Below, piece by piece: positions 30,546 to 39,844 of a DNA stretch of 64,000 bases. Source of the DNA: Undibacterium sp. YM2 (GTDB lineage: Bacteria > Pseudomonadota > Gammaproteobacteria > Burkholderiales > Burkholderiaceae_D); contig NZ_AP018441.1 of the NCBI RefSeq assembly GCF_009937975.1, forward strand, positions 3,348,001 through 3,412,000. Reading direction: 5' to 3'. How positions within the stretch are numbered: position 1 is the stretch's first letter; every line of letters starts with the position of its first letter. A model generated the notes under the pieces. The model did no database searches. It was not told the origin of the DNA and saw nothing but the letters and a program-made list of their open reading frames with translations. A program made the position numbers and the translations under genes.

Positions 30546-30905
30546 TTAGGCAGCCAGGTTAGCTTTGACTTGATTAACAATCGCAGCGAATGCTGGTTTG
30601 TCAGTCACAGCCATGTCAGCCAGTACTTTACGGTCGAGTTCAATCGCGGCTTTTTTCAGGCCGTTCATAAACACGCTGTAAGTCAGGCCATGCTGACGAG
30701 CCGCTGCATTGATACGCGTGATCCACAAAGCGCGGAATACACGTTTCTTGTTGCGGCGATCGCGGTATGCATATTGACCAGCGCGCATAACTGCTTGCTT
30801 GGCAATACGGAATACCTTACTGCGACGACCACGGTAACCTTTAGCAAGGTTAAGAACTTTCTTATGACGGGCACGAGCTGTAACCCCACGTTTTACTCTA
30901 GGCAT
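30546..30905 (-). CDS. rplT: 50S ribosomal protein L20
   Basis: This 119-residue L20 starts [27 protein letters not shown], the invariant basic N-terminus that binds 23S rRNA during assembly of the large subunit. Length and sequence are normal. It follows rpmI by 28 bases in the infC-rpmI-rplT order. In enterobacteria L20 represses this operon at translation; hairpins in front of rpmI here leave that possible. Confidence 0.98.
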   Translation of the reverse strand: MPRVKRGVTARARHKKVLNLAKGYRGRRSKVFRIAKQAVMRAGQYAYRDRRNKKRVFRALWITRINAAARQHGLTYSVFMNGLKKAAIELDRKVLADMAVTDKPAFAAIVNQVKANLAA

Positions 30906-30933
30906 AATAACTCCTTAAATAATGAGTATGAGG

Positions 30934-31131
30934 TTAAGCTGTTGGCATCATGCGCATGACGGAAACCATGTTGGTGTCATGAACACCTACAGCACCGCGC
31001 AATTGACGTTTGTTCTTGGTAGTTTTCTTGGTCAGGATGTGACGTTTGAAAGCTTGACCGCGTTTAACGGTACCACCTGGACGGACGCGGAAGCGCTTCT
31101 TGGCGCTGCTTTTCGTCTTCATTTTTGGCAT
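30934..31131 (-). CDS. rpmI: 50S ribosomal protein L35
   Basis: This 65-residue L35 ([23 protein letters not shown]) is a small, very basic large-subunit protein. It starts with ATG at 31131, eight bases after a small hairpin. It is cotranscribed with rplT and probably with infC. Confidence 0.97.
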   Translation of the reverse strand: MPKMKTKSSAKKRFRVRPGGTVKRGQAFKRHILTKKTTKNKRQLRGAVGVHDTNMVSVMRMMPTA

Positions 31132-31139
31132 AGTACTAT

Positions 31140-31155
31140 CTGTCTTTTAAGACAG
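31140..31155 (-). promoter_or_regulatory. hairpin at the rpmI translation start
   Basis: CTGTC-TTTTAA-GACAG forms a five-base-pair stem eight bases before the rpmI ATG. A second stem, GACCCGC/GCGGGTC, lies at 31226-31246 in the same infC-rpmI gap. In related operons this gap holds the binding site for L20; no pseudoknot could be proven by eye. Confidence 0.35.
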
Positions 31156-31313
31156 CTCCACTTTTATATGATGGTAGGTGGCAGCAACAATCGCTACTCT
31201 TGGATGCCTACTTCTCACTTATTGTGACCCGCTGTTAAGGCGGGTCTGTCGTAATGCGCGCTGATGCGTGCCTCACAAACTCTAACCAGAAACAAGCAAA
31301 AACTTATTTCTCT

Positions 31314-31835
31314 TTATTTCTTTTTCTTAGGCGCCAGTATCATGATCATCTGACGACCTTCCATCTTTGGAAACTGCTCGACCTGGCCATACGGTTCCAG
31401 ATCAGCCTTCAAACGCTCCAACATACGCATGCCGATTTCCTGATGCGCCATTTCACGACCACGGAAACGCAGTGTGATCTTGGTCTTGTCGCCATCATCC
31501 AGGAACTTGGTCAGATTACGCAATTTGATATTGTAATCACCATCATCTGTACCCGGACGGAATTTGACTTCCTTGACCAGAATGACTTTTTGCTTCAGCT
31601 TGGCTTCGTGAGCTTTTTTCTGCTCCTGGTATTTGAACTTGCCGTAATCCATCAAACGGCAAACTGGCGGCTGCGCCGTCGGCGCTATTTCCACCAAATC
31701 AACATTGGCCTCTTCCGCCAAGCGGAAGGCTTCACCCAGTTTTACGATGCCCAGAGGCTCGTTCTCAACGCCGGATAAGCGCACTTCTGGCGCTGTAATT
31801 TCACCGTTGATGCGATGTGACTTGTCAGTAGCTAT
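31314..31835 (-). CDS. infC: translation initiation factor IF-3 (AUA start)
   Basis: IF-3 keeps 30S subunits free and checks the start codon. The conserved N-terminus [20 protein letters not shown] is present in frame upstream of the first conventional start codon (GTG at 31784). Its first codon is ATA at 31835, with AAGGAA seven bases before it, giving 173 residues. A rare start codon is typical of infC, because IF-3 discriminates against it and so autoregulates. The N domain, linker ([16 protein letters not shown]) and C domain are complete. It follows thrS on the same strand. Confidence 0.95.
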   Translation of the reverse strand: MATDKSHRINGEITAPEVRLSGVENEPLGIVKLGEAFRLAEEANVDLVEIAPTAQPPVCRLMDYGKFKYQEQKKAHEAKLKQKVILVKEVKFRPGTDDGDYNIKLRNLTKFLDDGDKTKITLRFRGREMAHQEIGMRMLERLKADLEPYGQVEQFPKMEGRQMIMILAPKKKK

Positions 31836-31870
31836 TGCAGTTTCCTTCGAAAATAATAATAAAAAGCTAT

Positions 31871-31898
31871 GCAGCCCTGTTTAAAACAGGGTCGCTGC
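31871..31898 (-). other. hairpin between thrS and infC
   Basis: The stem CCCTGTTT/AAACAGGG with outer GCAG/CTGC pairs lies in the 70-base gap. On the minus strand it is followed after a few bases by a T-rich tract, so partial termination between thrS and infC is possible. Confidence 0.4.
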
Positions 31899-31905
31899 TA
31901 ATCTG

Positions 31906-33813
31906 TTAAACCTTGGTTTCAACTTCGTTTTTCAAACGAGCTATAAAGGCGTCCAGAGGCATTACCCCCAGATCCAGATTGCCACGCGTACGCACAGCCA
32001 CTGTATTGGCATCCCTCTCTTTATCGCCTATCACGAGGATATATGGCAGTTTTTGAATGGAATGCTCGCGTATTTTATAGGTAATTTTCTCATTACGCAA
32101 ATCAGTATTTACTCTAAACCCTTGTTTCTTCAGGATTTCTGCAACAGATTGTGAATACTCAGCCTGCGATTCCGAGATATTCAGGACAGAAACCTGTACC
32201 GGCGCCAGCCACAAAGGCAAGGCAGCAGCATGATTTTCTATCAAGATACCAATGAAACGCTCCATGGAACCCACAATCGCACGGTGCAACATGATAGGCA
32301 CTTTGCGGCTATTGTCATCTGCGACATATTCTGCACCCAGACGGCCTGGCATGAAGAAATCGACCTGCATGGTACCAACCTGCCATGGGCGACCCAGGCT
32401 GTCTTTCAGGTGGTATTCAATTTTAGGACCATAGAAAGCACCCTCACCCGGCAATTCTTCCCACTCAACACCACAAGAACTCAAGGCGGTACGCAGGGTA
32501 GCTTCTGCCTTATCCCAGATTTCATCGCTGCCGATGCGGTTTTCAGGGCGCAAGGCGAGCTTGATGAAAATCTTGTCAAAGCCGAAGTCTTCATACACTT
32601 TCATCGCCTGTGGATGGAAAGCCATTACCTCATCCTGAATTTGCTCTTCAGTACAGAAAATATGGCCATCATCCTGAGTAAAGCCACGCACGCGCATGAT
32701 GCCATGCAGTGCACCAGACGGCTCATTACGGTGGCATTGACCAAACTCACCGAAACGCAGCGGCAGGTCGCGATAACTCTTCATGCCAGAATTGAAAATC
32801 TGTACATGGCCCGGGCAGTTCATAGGCTTCAGGGCATATTCACGGTTCTCGGATTCAGTGACAAACATATTGTCTTTATAATTCTCCCAGTGACCAGTCT
32901 TGCCCCACAGGCTTTTATCCAGAATCTGCGGGCCCTTAACCTCTTGATAGCCACAGTCCTGATAGACCTTGCGCATGTATTGCTCTACTTGCTGCCAGAT
33001 AGTCCAGCCCTTGGCATGCCAGAACACCAAGCCAGGTGCCTCATCCTGGAAGTGGAACAAGTCCAGTGCCTTGCCGAGTTTGCGGTGATCGCGCTTTTCC
33101 GCTTCCTCCAGCATGTGCAGATAAGCTTCCTGATCTTCTTTCTTGGCAAAAGCAGTGCCATAGACACGTTGCAACATCTCGTTTTTGGAATCACCACGCC
33201 AGTAGGCACCGGCCAACTTCATAAGCTTGAATACTTTGAGCTTGCCAGTGGATGGCACGTGCGGGCCACGGCACAAGTCAGTAAAATTACCTTCTGTATA
33301 CAGCGAGACATCCTGGTCAGCAGGGATCGATTCTATGATCTCGGCCTTATAGGCCTCACCTATAGATTTGAAGTAGGCAACAGCCTCATCACGCGGCAAG
33401 ACCTTGCGTGTAACTGGCTCATCCTTTTTGGCCAACTCAGCCATTTTCTTTTCTATCGCCACCAGATCATCCGGTGTGAATGGGCGCTTGTAGGAAAAGT
33501 CATAGTAAAAACCATTTTCGATGACCGGACCAATAGTGACTTGCGCATCTGGATACAACTCCTTGACAGCATAAGCCAGCAAGTGAGCAGTCGAGTGACG
33601 TATCACTTCGAGGCCATCAGCATCCTTGTCCGTGACGATGGCCAGATCCGCATCAGCATCAATCAGATGCGAGGTATCGACCAGCTTGCCATTGACGCGA
33701 CCAGCCAGAGCAGCTTTTGCCAGGCCAGCACCGATGCTGGCAGCGACTTGCGCCACCGTTACCGGCGCATCGAATTGTCGTTGCGAACCATCAGGAAGTT
33801 TTACTGAAACCAT
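31906..33813 (-). CDS. thrS: threonine--tRNA ligase
   Basis: ThrRS charges tRNA-Thr and edits mischarged serine. From the ATG at 33813 ([10 protein letters not shown], preceded by GGAGAGTGAC) it has 635 residues: TGS domain (1-60), editing domain with [16 protein letters not shown] and a cysteine/histidine zinc-like set, class-II catalytic core ([58 protein letters not shown]) and C-terminal anticodon-binding domain. The frame extension to 33840 is not needed. It heads the thrS-infC-rpmI-rplT block. Confidence 0.97.
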   Translation of the reverse strand: MVSVKLPDGSQRQFDAPVTVAQVAASIGAGLAKAALAGRVNGKLVDTSHLIDADADLAIVTDKDADGLEVIRHSTAHLLAYAVKELYPDAQVTIGPVIENGFYYDFSYKRPFTPDDLVAIEKKMAELAKKDEPVTRKVLPRDEAVAYFKSIGEAYKAEIIESIPADQDVSLYTEGNFTDLCRGPHVPSTGKLKVFKLMKLAGAYWRGDSKNEMLQRVYGTAFAKKEDQEAYLHMLEEAEKRDHRKLGKALDLFHFQDEAPGLVFWHAKGWTIWQQVEQYMRKVYQDCGYQEVKGPQILDKSLWGKTGHWENYKDNMFVTESENREYALKPMNCPGHVQIFNSGMKSYRDLPLRFGEFGQCHRNEPSGALHGIMRVRGFTQDDGHIFCTEEQIQDEVMAFHPQAMKVYEDFGFDKIFIKLALRPENRIGSDEIWDKAEATLRTALSSCGVEWEELPGEGAFYGPKIEYHLKDSLGRPWQVGTMQVDFFMPGRLGAEYVADDNSRKVPIMLHRAIVGSMERFIGILIENHAAALPLWLAPVQVSVLNISESQAEYSQSVAEILKKQGFRVNTDLRNEKITYKIREHSIQKLPYILVIGDKERDANTVAVRTRGNLDLGVMPLDAFIARLKNEVETKV

Positions 33814-33880
33814 GTCACTCTCCAAAGCGGAAAAATACAAAAAGAATTGAGATAAAAGATGAGTCTAAAAAACGCAGACG

Positions 33881-33909
33881 AAAAAAAAGCACGGCTAGCC
33901 GTGCTTTTT
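33881..33909. terminator. rho-independent terminator between tRNA-Val and thrS
   Basis: The perfect palindrome GCACGGCTAGCCGTGC (33889-33904) is flanked by A8 and T5, so on the minus strand it ends in eight T. It ends the tRNA-Val transcript or, if thrS starts upstream, acts as a leader attenuator. Confidence 0.85.
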
Positions 33910-34040
33910 CAGTTTGTTTCAAACGAAAAGTATCCTCGACTAGAGTCGCTCCCAAACCAGTTTAGTGGTAGTTCGCGGTGTCATAACCAGGGATGCCTTT
34001 CTCGCTCTTAACTATAATGTTTTAATAATTTTAAATCCGT

Positions 34041-34117
34041 TGGTAGGCACGATTGGACTCGAACCAACGACCCCTACCATGTCAAGGTAGTGCTCTAACC
34101 AGCTGAGCTACGCGCCT
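34041..34117 (-). tRNA. tRNA-Val (GAC)
   Basis: A 77-base cloverleaf on the minus strand: acceptor AGGCGCG pairs with CGTGCCT, the anticodon loop TTGACAT gives GAC, and ACCA is encoded at the end. Confidence 0.96.
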
Positions 34118-34321
34118 AAGAAACAAGAGTATAGCAGAGCCTTTAGGAAAATTGCTAGTCCCCAAGGCAAAATATTTCCACGCCCTGTATAAACCTGAAT
34201 ATCAAGACTGCCTATTTAGCTCTATCAACTGAAAAAACAGCATCCATAAAATTGCCATGTATATATATGACCCAGCCTTAGGCTACACTAATGCCATATT
34301 TAACACAGCACCATACTCTAC

Positions 34322-35248
34322 ATGACCTCCCCCTCTCATCATCAGAGCAGCGAACATTTGCATGACCACAGGCGCGGCGATGCCGAGCACAGACATTATT
34401 TTGAAAACCGCAGCCAGAAAATCCTCGCCTGGGCCCTGGGTCTGACCTTGGGTTTTGCCGGCGTAGAAGTCGCGTTTGGTTTCATTTCCAATTCCCTGGC
34501 TCTGATCTCTGATGCCGGCCACATGGTGACTGATGCAGCCGCACTTGGCCTGGCTCTGCTGGCACAAATCATCGCCAAGCGTCCGCCGACGGCAAAAAAT
34601 TCTTTTGGCTTTGGCCGCGCAGAAGCACTGGCTGCCTTTGTCAATGGACTGGTGATGCTAGGTGTCATCATATGGATATGCAAAGAAGCGGTACAACGCT
34701 TTTCCACGCCAGAGACTGTGCAAGGTGGTACTGTCATGCTGGTGGCTGGCATAGGTCTGGCAATCAATATCGTGGTTGCCTGGGTGCTATCCCACGACAA
34801 GGACAGCGTGAATACCAAGGCCGCCCTGGTACATGTCATGGGCGACTTGCTGGGCTCTGTCGCAGCCATCATCTCAGGTGCAGTCATTTACAAAACCGGC
34901 TGGATGCAAATCGACCCTTTGCTATCGATTTTTGTTTCCCTGCTGATTTTGAAATCCACATTCTCAGTATTGAAGGAGTCTTACCACTTCCTGATGGAGG
35001 GCGTACCCCATCATATAGACTATGTACAAATCGGTAATGATCTTGAAGAGATCAATGGCGTCCTGTCGGTCCACGACTTGCATGTATGGGAAATGTCACC
35101 CGGTTACCCTGCCCTGATCGGCCACCTGGAAATTGAAGACCTTAGCGCCTGGCCTCGCATACTGGAAAGTGTCAAAACCATGCTGCTCAGTAAGCACAAG
35201 ATTGATCATATAACTTTGCAGGCAGAGGTAAGCGAAGAGGAAGAATGA
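34322..35248 (+). CDS. cation diffusion facilitator family transporter
   Basis: This 308-residue inner-membrane antiporter of the CzcD/ZitB type expels zinc, cobalt or cadmium against protons. The N-terminus is His-rich (HHQSSEHLHDHRRGDAEHRH). Six TM segments lie between about residues 32 and 210, with the metal site SDAGHMVTDA in TM2 (Asp64, His67, Asp71). A cytoplasmic C-terminal metallochaperone-like domain follows (VLSVHDLHVWEMSPGYPALIGHLEIED). The metal specificity is a family-level guess. The gene converges on the ADP-ribosylglycohydrolase gene. Confidence 0.92.
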   Translation: MTSPSHHQSSEHLHDHRRGDAEHRHYFENRSQKILAWALGLTLGFAGVEVAFGFISNSLALISDAGHMVTDAAALGLALLAQIIAKRPPTAKNSFGFGRAEALAAFVNGLVMLGVIIWICKEAVQRFSTPETVQGGTVMLVAGIGLAINIVVAWVLSHDKDSVNTKAALVHVMGDLLGSVAAIISGAVIYKTGWMQIDPLLSIFVSLLILKSTFSVLKESYHFLMEGVPHHIDYVQIGNDLEEINGVLSVHDLHVWEMSPGYPALIGHLEIEDLSAWPRILESVKTMLLSKHKIDHITLQAEVSEEEE

Positions 35249-35270
35249 TACGGCTTCGCAGCCTTTATAA

Positions 35271-36137
35271 TTATGACTGTCGCACAAGATGCGCACTTAA
35301 CACTGGATAGCGCCCAGCAAGGGCGACATCAAGCTTACGCAAATAACTGCTACCAAATTTACCGGCCTCAAGACCATTTACCAGCGATGCTGGAATATCA
35401 ACAACATATTCTGGCGTCAATGAAGCAAGCCCCATGGCGATCGCCGCAACACTGTCGACATCGCCACCAAAATTAACGCAATCGAGCAAGAGTGTTGACA
35501 TGCAGCGATTAGCCTGCAAGGCTGTATTGACCGCATGCAAAGTTTGCAAGGCATCGCATTCAACTTCAGCAGCCCAATCGCCTCGCAATATGAAGCCTGT
35601 GATTTCCAATATAAAATCAGGCAACTCGACCAATTTTGCCTTGTCATATAAAAGTGCATGCGACATGAGTGCAACAACATGCGAAGACAAAATACCTTCA
35701 GCCGTGTTGTGAGTCACCATGGCCTGCTCGCTTGCAGCTTGCGCCAACACATTTTTATCTGCGATCAAACCCAATGGAACCGAACGCATTGCAGCACCAT
35801 TGCGACGGCTTTCTGGTGAAATTCGCTGTCTGAGATCAGCGCCATTCACGCACAAATCCAGTAAACCCTGCAAGCCTTTGGCATACCCCTGTCGCTGGTC
35901 GCGTTTATAACATCTGACATAGGCATCGGCAAATGCGTCACTTGAATAATCGCTATTCGCCAGCAAGACTTCGGCAACCGCGATACTCATCTGCGTATCA
36001 TCAGTATAGCAACCTGCTTGTATCCCCAGTTCATGTGGCACGTAACTTTCAAGTGTATTACTGCGCATGATTTTCTCGCGCCCGCAAAACTCAAACCCAG
36101 CACCATAGGCATCGCCTATCGCTATCTCCAGTAACAA
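35271..36137 (-). CDS. ADP-ribosylglycohydrolase family protein
   Basis: This 288-residue protein of the DraG/ARH fold removes ADP-ribose from proteins or other targets. The two dinuclear metal motifs are visible: TDDT (residues 45-48) and the C-terminal GGDVDSVAAIAMG (about 232-244). The start is a TTG at 36137 with GGAGAAG four bases upstream. No ADP-ribosyltransferase (DraT) gene lies nearby, so it may serve a general or stress role rather than nitrogenase control. It is downstream of relA on the same strand. Confidence 0.88.
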   Translation of the reverse strand: MLLEIAIGDAYGAGFEFCGREKIMRSNTLESYVPHELGIQAGCYTDDTQMSIAVAEVLLANSDYSSDAFADAYVRCYKRDQRQGYAKGLQGLLDLCVNGADLRQRISPESRRNGAAMRSVPLGLIADKNVLAQAASEQAMVTHNTAEGILSSHVVALMSHALLYDKAKLVELPDFILEITGFILRGDWAAEVECDALQTLHAVNTALQANRCMSTLLLDCVNFGGDVDSVAAIAMGLASLTPEYVVDIPASLVNGLEAGKFGSSYLRKLDVALAGRYPVLSAHLVRQS

Positions 36138-36185
36138 ATTACTTCTCCACTCGCTTCAATACTGGCAAGCTCATATGTTTGAAAT

Positions 36186-38423
36186 TCAATTCCTGCGCAC
36201 TTCCAGCACACCACTGACTTCATGCAAGACATGCAGCGCCTTTTGCAATTGTGTAGTGCCGCCTATTTCTACAGTAAATGACATACGTGCCTGCGCTTTT
36301 GCACTCTGGGTATTGACGCCTATCACATTGATTTTTTCACGGGAAAATACCTCGGAAATATCACGCAGCAATCCCTGGCGGTCTTGCGCCAGCACAAAGA
36401 TATCGACGGGATAAACTGTGTCCTTGCCATGATCGCCCCAGGTCGTCTGTATGACGCGCTCGGGTGCCTTATTACGCATCTCGGCAAAATTCTTGCAAGT
36501 CAGGCGGTGTATGGATACGCCCTTGCCACGGGTAACAAAACCGACGATATCATCTGGCGGTGCCGGTTTGCAGCAACGCGCCAGTTGCGTCATCAAGCCT
36601 TCAGTACCGACCACCAGCACGCCGGATTTGGCGCCTTGCGTGACGCTGGATGCACGGCTTTTATTGGTGAAGCTGAGTTCATCCGGCTCAACTTCCGCCA
36701 CATTCTCACGCAAGACTGTTTCAATTTGCCTGAGACTGAATTCATCTTTACCAACGGACAGGAAGAGATCATTGACATCAGCAAAACCCAGCTTGCGTGC
36801 CAGTTCTTCAAGATTGACTGCAGTCTTGCCTTCGCGTTGCAAAGTTTTTTCTACCAGGGCACGGCCATTCGACAGGGTCTCTTCCTGATCGATGGCATTG
36901 AACCATGCGCGGATTTTGGTACGCGTGCGGGTACTCGCAGAATAATCCGGCGAGAGCCAGTCACGCGATGGGCCAGCCTGGGAAGAGCCTACTTTGAGAG
37001 TGATAATCTCTACCGTCTGGCCATTTTGCAAGGGCGTATTCAACGGCACCATGACATTATCAACCCGCGCGCCACGGCAGCGATGGCCAACATCGGTATG
37101 CAGGTGATAGGCAAAATCCACGGGCGTGGAATTGCAAGGCAATTCTATGACGCGGGCCTGCGGGGTCAGCACATAAATTCTGTCATCAAGGCTGGCGGCC
37201 TTGAGTTTTTCTACCCATTCGCGCTGCAACTCTTCCTGCTCAACGACGACATCGGTGACGTCAGTTTTCCAGGCCAGCAATTGCCTGAGCCAGGCGATTT
37301 TTTCATCGTATTCCTGGGCTGAAAAATTCGAGCCACCCGACTCTTTATAACGCCAGTGTGCCGCCACGCCATACTCTGCAAACTGGTGCATTTCACGCGT
37401 ACGTATCTGCACTTCCAGCGGCCTGCCATCTTCTACCACCACAACCGTATGTAATGATTTATAGCCATTCGGCTTGGGGCGAGAAATATAGTCGTCAAAC
37501 TCTTTGGGTATCGGTGTCCAGGCATTGTGAACCAAGCCTAAGACAGTATAGCAATCCTTGATATCATCAACGATAACGCGAAAAGCGCGCACGTCGTACA
37601 ACTCATCAAAGTTGACGGACTTGCCCTTCATTTTTTTCCAGATGCTGTAGATATGCTTGGGCCGCCCTGACACTTCGGCCTTGACGCCAGCTATCTGCAA
37701 TTCCTTGTTCAGCCTTTCTATCGCATTGACAACAAAGCTCTCACGTTCCAGGCGCTTTTCTTCCAGCATTTTGGCAATGCGCTTGTATTGTTGTGGCTCG
37801 AGGAAACGGAAAGACAGGTCTTCCAGCTCCCATTTGAGTTGCCATACTCCGAGGCGGTTTGCCAGCGGCGCATACAAGTCCATGGTTTCACTGGCATATT
37901 GCTGAGCCGCGCCATCTTCGCGCTTGCACTCAGCAAAATAACGCAAGGTAGTCACCCGGGATGCCAGGCGCACCAGCACCACGCGCATGTCGGTGGCCAT
38001 GGCCAGCACCATCTTGCGCAGGGTTTCCATCTGGCTGGCGGCTTTTTCGGCAGCGTCTTTGCCACGGCCTACATCATGCTGCGTCAGGGCAGCTTCACGC
38101 AGCTTCATCAGACGGCGTATGCCGGTGACCAGATCAGCGATCTCCTTGCCAAAGCGGATTTCTATCTGCTCTGCTGCAATCGGGTTCAATTCTGGCAATT
38201 CAAACAGGATGGCAGCGATACGGGTATCAACATCGGTACGCAACATGGCCAGCGTCGCCACCACACCATTCACAAATTGCAAGGCATTTTGCTCTGTGAT
38301 GACGCACTTGTTGGCATACAAAGGAGTGACATATTCCAGCGCCGAAATGACGCGCTCTGCGTCAGCTTCGGACAAGCCTTCCAGCAAAGCTGCTTCAGTT
38401 GCTGTGGTCGAGATTGATACCAT
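36186..38423 (-). CDS. relA: (p)ppGpp synthetase RelA
   Basis: This 745-residue RelA-type stringent factor makes (p)ppGpp on ribosomes with uncharged tRNA. The N-terminal hydrolase-like domain lacks the HD catalytic pair (AAILFELPELN where an HDxxED motif would be), so hydrolysis is not expected. The synthetase domain has RPKHIYSIWKKMKGK, YDVRAFRVIVDD and the acidic EFDD motif (about residues 306-310), the RelA hallmark, in place of the RxKD of bifunctional SpoT. TGS (IYVLTPQARVIELP), zinc-finger-like CC motif (LARCCKPAPPDDIVGF) and ACT domains follow. ridA ends five bases upstream. Confidence 0.95.
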   Translation of the reverse strand: MVSISTTATEAALLEGLSEADAERVISALEYVTPLYANKCVITEQNALQFVNGVVATLAMLRTDVDTRIAAILFELPELNPIAAEQIEIRFGKEIADLVTGIRRLMKLREAALTQHDVGRGKDAAEKAASQMETLRKMVLAMATDMRVVLVRLASRVTTLRYFAECKREDGAAQQYASETMDLYAPLANRLGVWQLKWELEDLSFRFLEPQQYKRIAKMLEEKRLERESFVVNAIERLNKELQIAGVKAEVSGRPKHIYSIWKKMKGKSVNFDELYDVRAFRVIVDDIKDCYTVLGLVHNAWTPIPKEFDDYISRPKPNGYKSLHTVVVVEDGRPLEVQIRTREMHQFAEYGVAAHWRYKESGGSNFSAQEYDEKIAWLRQLLAWKTDVTDVVVEQEELQREWVEKLKAASLDDRIYVLTPQARVIELPCNSTPVDFAYHLHTDVGHRCRGARVDNVMVPLNTPLQNGQTVEIITLKVGSSQAGPSRDWLSPDYSASTRTRTKIRAWFNAIDQEETLSNGRALVEKTLQREGKTAVNLEELARKLGFADVNDLFLSVGKDEFSLRQIETVLRENVAEVEPDELSFTNKSRASSVTQGAKSGVLVVGTEGLMTQLARCCKPAPPDDIVGFVTRGKGVSIHRLTCKNFAEMRNKAPERVIQTTWGDHGKDTVYPVDIFVLAQDRQGLLRDISEVFSREKINVIGVNTQSAKAQARMSFTVEIGGTTQLQKALHVLHEVSGVLEVRRN

Positions 38424-38428
38424 ATGAT

Positions 38429-38779
38429 TTATATCTGTGCTGCAGTGACAACGACTTCAATGAGCCAGGCAGGATTGGCCAGTTTAGCTTCTACAGTGGC
38501 ACGCGGTGGTGTATTGCCTTGTGCAACCCAGGCATCCCACACCTGGTTCATGCCACCAATGAGGCTGATGTCAGATAAAAATATCTGGCAACTGAGGATG
38601 CGCGACTTGTCGCTGCCTGCTTCAGCCAGCAAACGGTCAATATGGGCCAGTACTTGCGCTGTTTGCCCTGCGATATCCTGGCTGGCATCATCAGGGATTT
38701 GGCCGGCGAGATAGACGACTTTATTAAAAATCGCGGTTTCAGACAAACGTGGGCCTACATGAAATCTTTGGATACTCAT
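38429..38779 (-). CDS. RidA family protein
   Basis: This 116-residue YjgF/YER057c/UK114 protein forms trimers and hydrolyses reactive enamines and imines made by PLP enzymes. The active-site arginine is Arg93 in PPRATVEAKLANP. The gene lies between the hydrolase gene and relA with gaps of 21 and 5 bases, suggesting cotranscription. The N-terminal part (HVGPRLSETAIFNKVVYLAGQIP) fits the RutC-like subgroup of Burkholderiales. Confidence 0.92.
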   Translation of the reverse strand: MSIQRFHVGPRLSETAIFNKVVYLAGQIPDDASQDIAGQTAQVLAHIDRLLAEAGSDKSRILSCQIFLSDISLIGGMNQVWDAWVAQGNTPPRATVEAKLANPAWLIEVVVTAAQI

Positions 38780-38800
38780 TTTTTGACTCTATTTTTCAAC

Positions 38801-39670
38801 TTATTTCTGGTTCAATAAAAAATCAACAGCTACCGCTATCTGATCAGGCTGCACAAACGTCGGTGCATGTCCCACGCCGGCAAACTCCACCAGCCGGGCA
38901 CGCGGGCCACGCTGCGTCATCGCCTGCGCTGATTCAGCCGTCAGCAAATCTGACTCTGCGCCACGTACCAGCAAGGTCGGGCAGCTTATTGCATCATACG
39001 CTGTCCACAACATGGTCTGGGCAATTGCTGCCAATTCTGGCGTGCTGGCCTTGATAGGCTGCGCGAGACCCAGATCATAGTGTCGTACCCATTGCCCCTG
39101 CTCATTTTGACGCAGAACATCCCTCGCCAGTTTTTCCCACTGAGCCTCGCTATGTGGGCCAAAGGAAATCGAGATCGCCTTGATATAGGCTTGCGCTTCC
39201 TCAAAACTGTCAAAGCGCACATCCTGGCCTATGTAGTCGCCTATCCTGGCAAGTGCATCAGGATTAAGCACGGGCCCCACATCATTCAGAATCAACTTTT
39301 TGATGGGATTGTCAGGCAGGCTCGCAAGACTCATGCCTATCAGGCCACCCATGGATGTACCAAACCAGTGCACGGTCTGTGCGTCCAGCCTGGCCAGCAA
39401 GCTGACCATGTCGCTGACATATTGCGGGATCTGGTAATGCATGGGATTGCGCAAACGGCCTGAATAGCCACGCCCTACCACGTCAGGGCACACCACACGG
39501 TACTCATTGCATAATGCCACGGCCAGGGAATCAAAGTCCTCAGCCACCCGCGTCACACCGTGGACACAGACCAGGACCTTGGGATTAAGCGGGTCACCCC
39601 ACTCTTTGTATGACATGGCGTGCAAGCCGGTAGGCGAGATACATTGCACTGATTTGCGTCTTGCCTGCAT
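38801..39670 (-). CDS. alpha/beta hydrolase
   Basis: This 289-residue alpha/beta-hydrolase has its oxyanion-hole motif HGVT at residues 37-40, nucleophile Ser106 in GTSMGG, an acid after strand 6 (RGAESDLL) and catalytic His in FAGVGHAPTF near the C-terminus. The substrate is unknown. GAGGAAAATCC precedes the ATG. It is the first gene of the hydrolase-ridA-relA series and diverges from bdhA. Confidence 0.85.
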   Translation of the reverse strand: MQARRKSVQCISPTGLHAMSYKEWGDPLNPKVLVCVHGVTRVAEDFDSLAVALCNEYRVVCPDVVGRGYSGRLRNPMHYQIPQYVSDMVSLLARLDAQTVHWFGTSMGGLIGMSLASLPDNPIKKLILNDVGPVLNPDALARIGDYIGQDVRFDSFEEAQAYIKAISISFGPHSEAQWEKLARDVLRQNEQGQWVRHYDLGLAQPIKASTPELAAIAQTMLWTAYDAISCPTLLVRGAESDLLTAESAQAMTQRGPRARLVEFAGVGHAPTFVQPDQIAVAVDFLLNQK

Positions 39671-39844
39671 GGATTTTCCTCGTGAACAGTATTTTTACTA
39701 GCGCTTATGAGCGACATTTTACCTTTCGTTGCGCTTAAAATCATTGTTAACTGTTGGCATACATGTTTTTTTAACAAAAGAACATGCACTGACTGGCATT
39801 AAAACCAAACTTCCCTTGCAAAAAACGACATCTCAGGAGACAGC

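Noticed and set aside
32230-33807. 525-codon open frame on the plus strand opposite thrS
   Set aside because: It is antisense to thrS with no domain features; the real gene carries all class-II motifs.
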